Positions 5,629 through 7,084 of a DNA stretch of 7,084 nt are shown one piece after another. Below the pieces are notes generated by a model. The model was not told where the DNA came from. It was given only the letters and a program-made list of their open reading frames with translations, and ran no database searches. The stretch spans positions 1 to 7,084 of the forward strand of contig CALLQM010000135.1 in NCBI GenBank assembly GCA_938014855.1, in the 5' to 3' direction. The first letter of the stretch is position 1. Each line of letters starts with the position of its first letter. This DNA comes from an uncultured Clostridia bacterium. GTDB lineage: Bacteria; Bacillota; Clostridia; Oscillospirales; Ruminococcaceae. The translations under genes and the position numbers were made by a program.

Positions 5629-5630
5629 GT
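5620..5630. repeat. Perfect palindrome over the -35 box, possible operator
   Basis: ACTTGTCAAGT is an 11-base perfect inverted repeat (5-base arms, central T) centred on the -35 hexamer of the promoter at 5600-5628. A repressor bound here would block polymerase. Part of the symmetry follows from the TTGACA consensus itself (TTG/CAA), so chance is possible. I see no second copy in the window. Confidence 0.35.
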
Positions 5631-5639
5631 CAACTAAAA

Positions 5640-6239
5640 TCAACCAATATTTTCGGGGTTATCCAATAGGGATCCTACACTATCATAATTACCTGTAAGT
5701 AAAGCAACTACACCTTTGTATACCACGATTGGGTCACTTAAAAATCGTTCTTTAATCTGCTCACAACTGGTCAAATCCGGCAAAAGGATTGTTAGCTTTA
5801 ACAAATCACTTCCGACATCTTTTATGGTTAAAATAAGCAGGTAACCGTCCTCTACTTTTTTGATCTCAGTTGTATTTTGAGCCCGTCGCTCTTGCATTAT
5901 AAAATAACGCTGGGCAGCCTCTAACGCTTTATCACGCACAGACAGCGGTAAATCTTTTTCAAACGTTTCTGCAGCACTTGCTCCCAACGGTGTGACAACA
6001 TAGCATCGCTGATTGTTTTCAGAAGTTTCAATTGCAAGGTGACCATTTTTTACTAGATTTGAAGCTGCACTTGCAGTTTCAAAATAATTACCAATTCCCT
6101 CCTCTACAAACACTTCTATCAGTGCACCTACCGGCATTGGGCGGTCGATATGATATAAAATATAGCAAATCAGCATTTTTAATTCATAATCTGTCGTCAG
6201 CCCTCCAGGCTCTACGCCGGCACGAAATACATCAGACAT
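5640..6239 (-). CDS. DUF4364 family winged-helix protein
   Basis: This is a cytoplasmic protein of 199 residues matching the clostridial DUF4364 pattern. An N-terminal winged helix-turn-helix spans about residues 16-85 (begins DYELKMLICYIL; NYFETASAASNLVKNGHLAI as recognition region; VVTPLG at the wing end). A mixed helix-strand C-terminal domain spans about 100-199 (GYLLILTIKD, LLKLTILLPD). The family is predicted to bind DNA, but its targets are not established to my knowledge. The start is ATG 6237-6239, with GGAGGGGA four bases upstream. A promoter-like pair lies at 6273-6301. It precedes the four-helix membrane protein gene on the same strand by 94 bases and is divergent from the VTT-domain gene, so either neighbour could be a target; that is inference only. 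Confidence 0.85.
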   Translation of the reverse strand: MSDVFRAGVEPGGLTTDYELKMLICYILYHIDRPMPVGALIEVFVEEGIGNYFETASAASNLVKNGHLAIETSENNQRCYVVTPLGASAAETFEKDLPLSVRDKALEAAQRYFIMQERRAQNTTEIKKVEDGYLLILTIKDVGSDLLKLTILLPDLTSCEQIKERFLSDPIVVYKGVVALLTGNYDSVGSLLDNPENIG

Positions 6240-6272
6240 GTCTTCCCCTCCATAAGCCTGTTCTCTTACCGT

Positions 6273-6301
6273 ATTTTACATCATTTTGAGAAAGAATGCA
6301 A
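6273..6301 (-). promoter_or_regulatory. Probable promoter for the DUF4364 gene
   Basis: On the minus strand: -35 TTGCAT (6296-6301, three of six matches), 17-base spacer, -10 TAAAAT (6273-6278, five of six). Initiation is predicted near 6266, about 27 bases before the ATG. The -35 box is poor. The rest of the gap up to 6364 holds no clear plus-strand promoter for the divergent gene. Confidence 0.45.
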
Positions 6302-6364
6302 AGATTTCCTGCCGTATTTTGGCAAATCAAATTTTTATTGTCGTCCTTTGGAAAGTGAGTTTAT

Positions 6365-7084
6365 ATGAATCAAGAATCCTCAAATCAAAATAGACAAACA
6401 AAAAAACTAATTGGAATTATTGTGCTGTTTTTTGCATTGATTGGAATTATTACAGCTATTAGTATGCCGGTTTTCTCTCGTTTATCAGATCCAGAAGTTC
6501 AGCAGGAACTGCAATCAATGGTAGAATCCATGAAAGTTGGTGGTTTTTTAATTATTCTTGGGATTCAAATCATACAAGTTGTGATTGCGTTTATTCCCGG
6601 AGAACCGGTCGAACTTTTATCCGGCGTCCTGTTTGGCGCCTGGGGCGGATTGTTTTTATGTTTGGCTGGAATTGTGCTGGCATCATCTGCCATTTTTTTT
6701 ACAGTACGGCGGTTCGGCTACCCATTGGTACTGCGCCTTTTCGGGAAAGATAAACTTAAAGAATTTAAATTTTTAAACAACAGCGAAAAAGTTGAAATCG
6801 TTACCTTTATTTTATTTTTAATTCCGGGTACTCCAAAAGATATGCTTACGTATCTAGCCGGAGTCAGTAACATTAAACCTTCTCGCTTTTTATTGCTTTC
6901 CACGTTTGCACGTATTCCATCTATTATAACCTCCACTACCATGGGCGCTACAATGAGCCGTGGCGATTGGAAAATGACGCTTCTTGTTTTTTTGCTGACT
7001 GCTGGTACCGGTCTGGTTGGGATTCTTTATAAAGATAAAATTATAAATCAGCTTCATCGTTTGCATCAAAAAAGAAAAAAAAGA
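6365..7084 (+). CDS. TVP38/TMEM64 family membrane protein (VTT domain, DedA superfamily), C-terminus may be cut
   Basis: This is an integral membrane protein; 240 codons are open to the window end with no stop. Seen: a polar N-terminus, a first helix at about 14-33, then the VTT domain (about 65-200). The domain contains the paired re-entrant motifs FIPGEPVELLSGVLFG (76-91) and IPGTPKDMLTYLAG (153-166), the segment ARIPSIITS (182-190), and a last helix at about 203-221. The final residues (HQKRKKR) are strongly basic, typical of the end of such proteins, so the stop is probably just outside the window. VTT/DedA proteins are linked to phospholipid or undecaprenyl-phosphate movement across membranes; the substrate of the TVP38 branch in bacteria is not settled. 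The start is ATG 6365, with GGAAAGTGAG about seven bases upstream. It is divergent from the DUF4364 gene. Confidence 0.9.
   Translation, partial: MNQESSNQNRQTKKLIGIIVLFFALIGIITAISMPVFSRLSDPEVQQELQSMVESMKVGGFLIILGIQIIQVVIAFIPGEPVELLSGVLFGAWGGLFLCLAGIVLASSAIFFTVRRFGYPLVLRLFGKDKLKEFKFLNNSEKVEIVTFILFLIPGTPKDMLTYLAGVSNIKPSRFLLLSTFARIPSIITSTTMGATMSRGDWKMTLLVFLLTAGTGLVGILYKDKIINQLHRLHQKRKKR

Noticed and set aside
6032..6289. 85-codon plus-strand frame opposite the DUF4364 gene
   Set aside because: It is antisense to the winged-helix coding region and its promoter; no supporting signal.
6410..6451. 12-base direct repeat ATTGGAATTATT in the VTT gene, 30 bases apart and in frame
   Set aside because: Both copies encode the Ile/Gly-rich core of one membrane helix (LIGII twice); this is explained by coding constraint and low complexity.
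6718..6942. 74-codon minus-strand frame opposite the VTT-domain gene
   Set aside because: The plus strand carries clear VTT motifs through this stretch; the minus frame has no motif and no ribosome site.

Overview
The window reads as chromosomal DNA of a low-GC Gram-positive anaerobe, most likely class Clostridia (Bacillota). The evidence is AT-rich DNA, strong G-run Shine-Dalgarno sites, frequent GTG/TTG starts, consensus SigA-type promoters, a DUF4364 winged-helix protein, and a radical SAM/SPASM protein of a type I associate with clostridia. The order-level placement is open; Oscillospirales is a guess. There are no phage, transposon, CRISPR, tRNA or rRNA features. No gene-free stretch reaches 300 bases; the largest is 186 bases.

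Layout. Positions 1-2316 hold a minus-strand operon transcribed leftward: a Cof-type HAD phosphatase, a radical SAM protein with a short SPASM-like tail, and biotin-protein ligase (BirA without its DNA-binding domain, cut by the window edge). A good promoter sits at 2339-2368. It faces away from a second promoter at 2387-2415 that drives a tightly coupled plus-strand operon at 2488-4969: ECF sigma factor, zinc-finger transmembrane anti-sigma factor, and two multi-span membrane proteins. The first membrane protein combines a TM2-like N-terminus with LiaF/DUF5668-like helices. The second has a charged disordered N-terminus, a LiaF-like membrane bundle and a large, probably extracytoplasmic C-terminal domain. 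All four genes overlap or are translationally coupled, and a strong hairpin ends the operon.

Positions 4970-5155 are a convergent intergenic region with two hairpin terminators flanking about 100 unexplained bases. Leftward genes follow: a 129-residue four-helix membrane protein of unknown function with its own consensus promoter (with a perfect 11-base palindrome over the -35 box), and a DUF4364 winged-helix protein. Divergent from these, a TVP38/TMEM64 (VTT/DedA superfamily) membrane protein begins at 6365 and runs to the window end without a stop.

The most system-like content is the sigma/anti-sigma/two-membrane-protein operon. I infer a cell-envelope stress-sensing module in which the membrane proteins are either the sensor that controls the anti-sigma factor or the protective output. 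The sigma/anti-sigma pair itself is a familiar design; the pairing with these two membrane proteins is the part worth checking.
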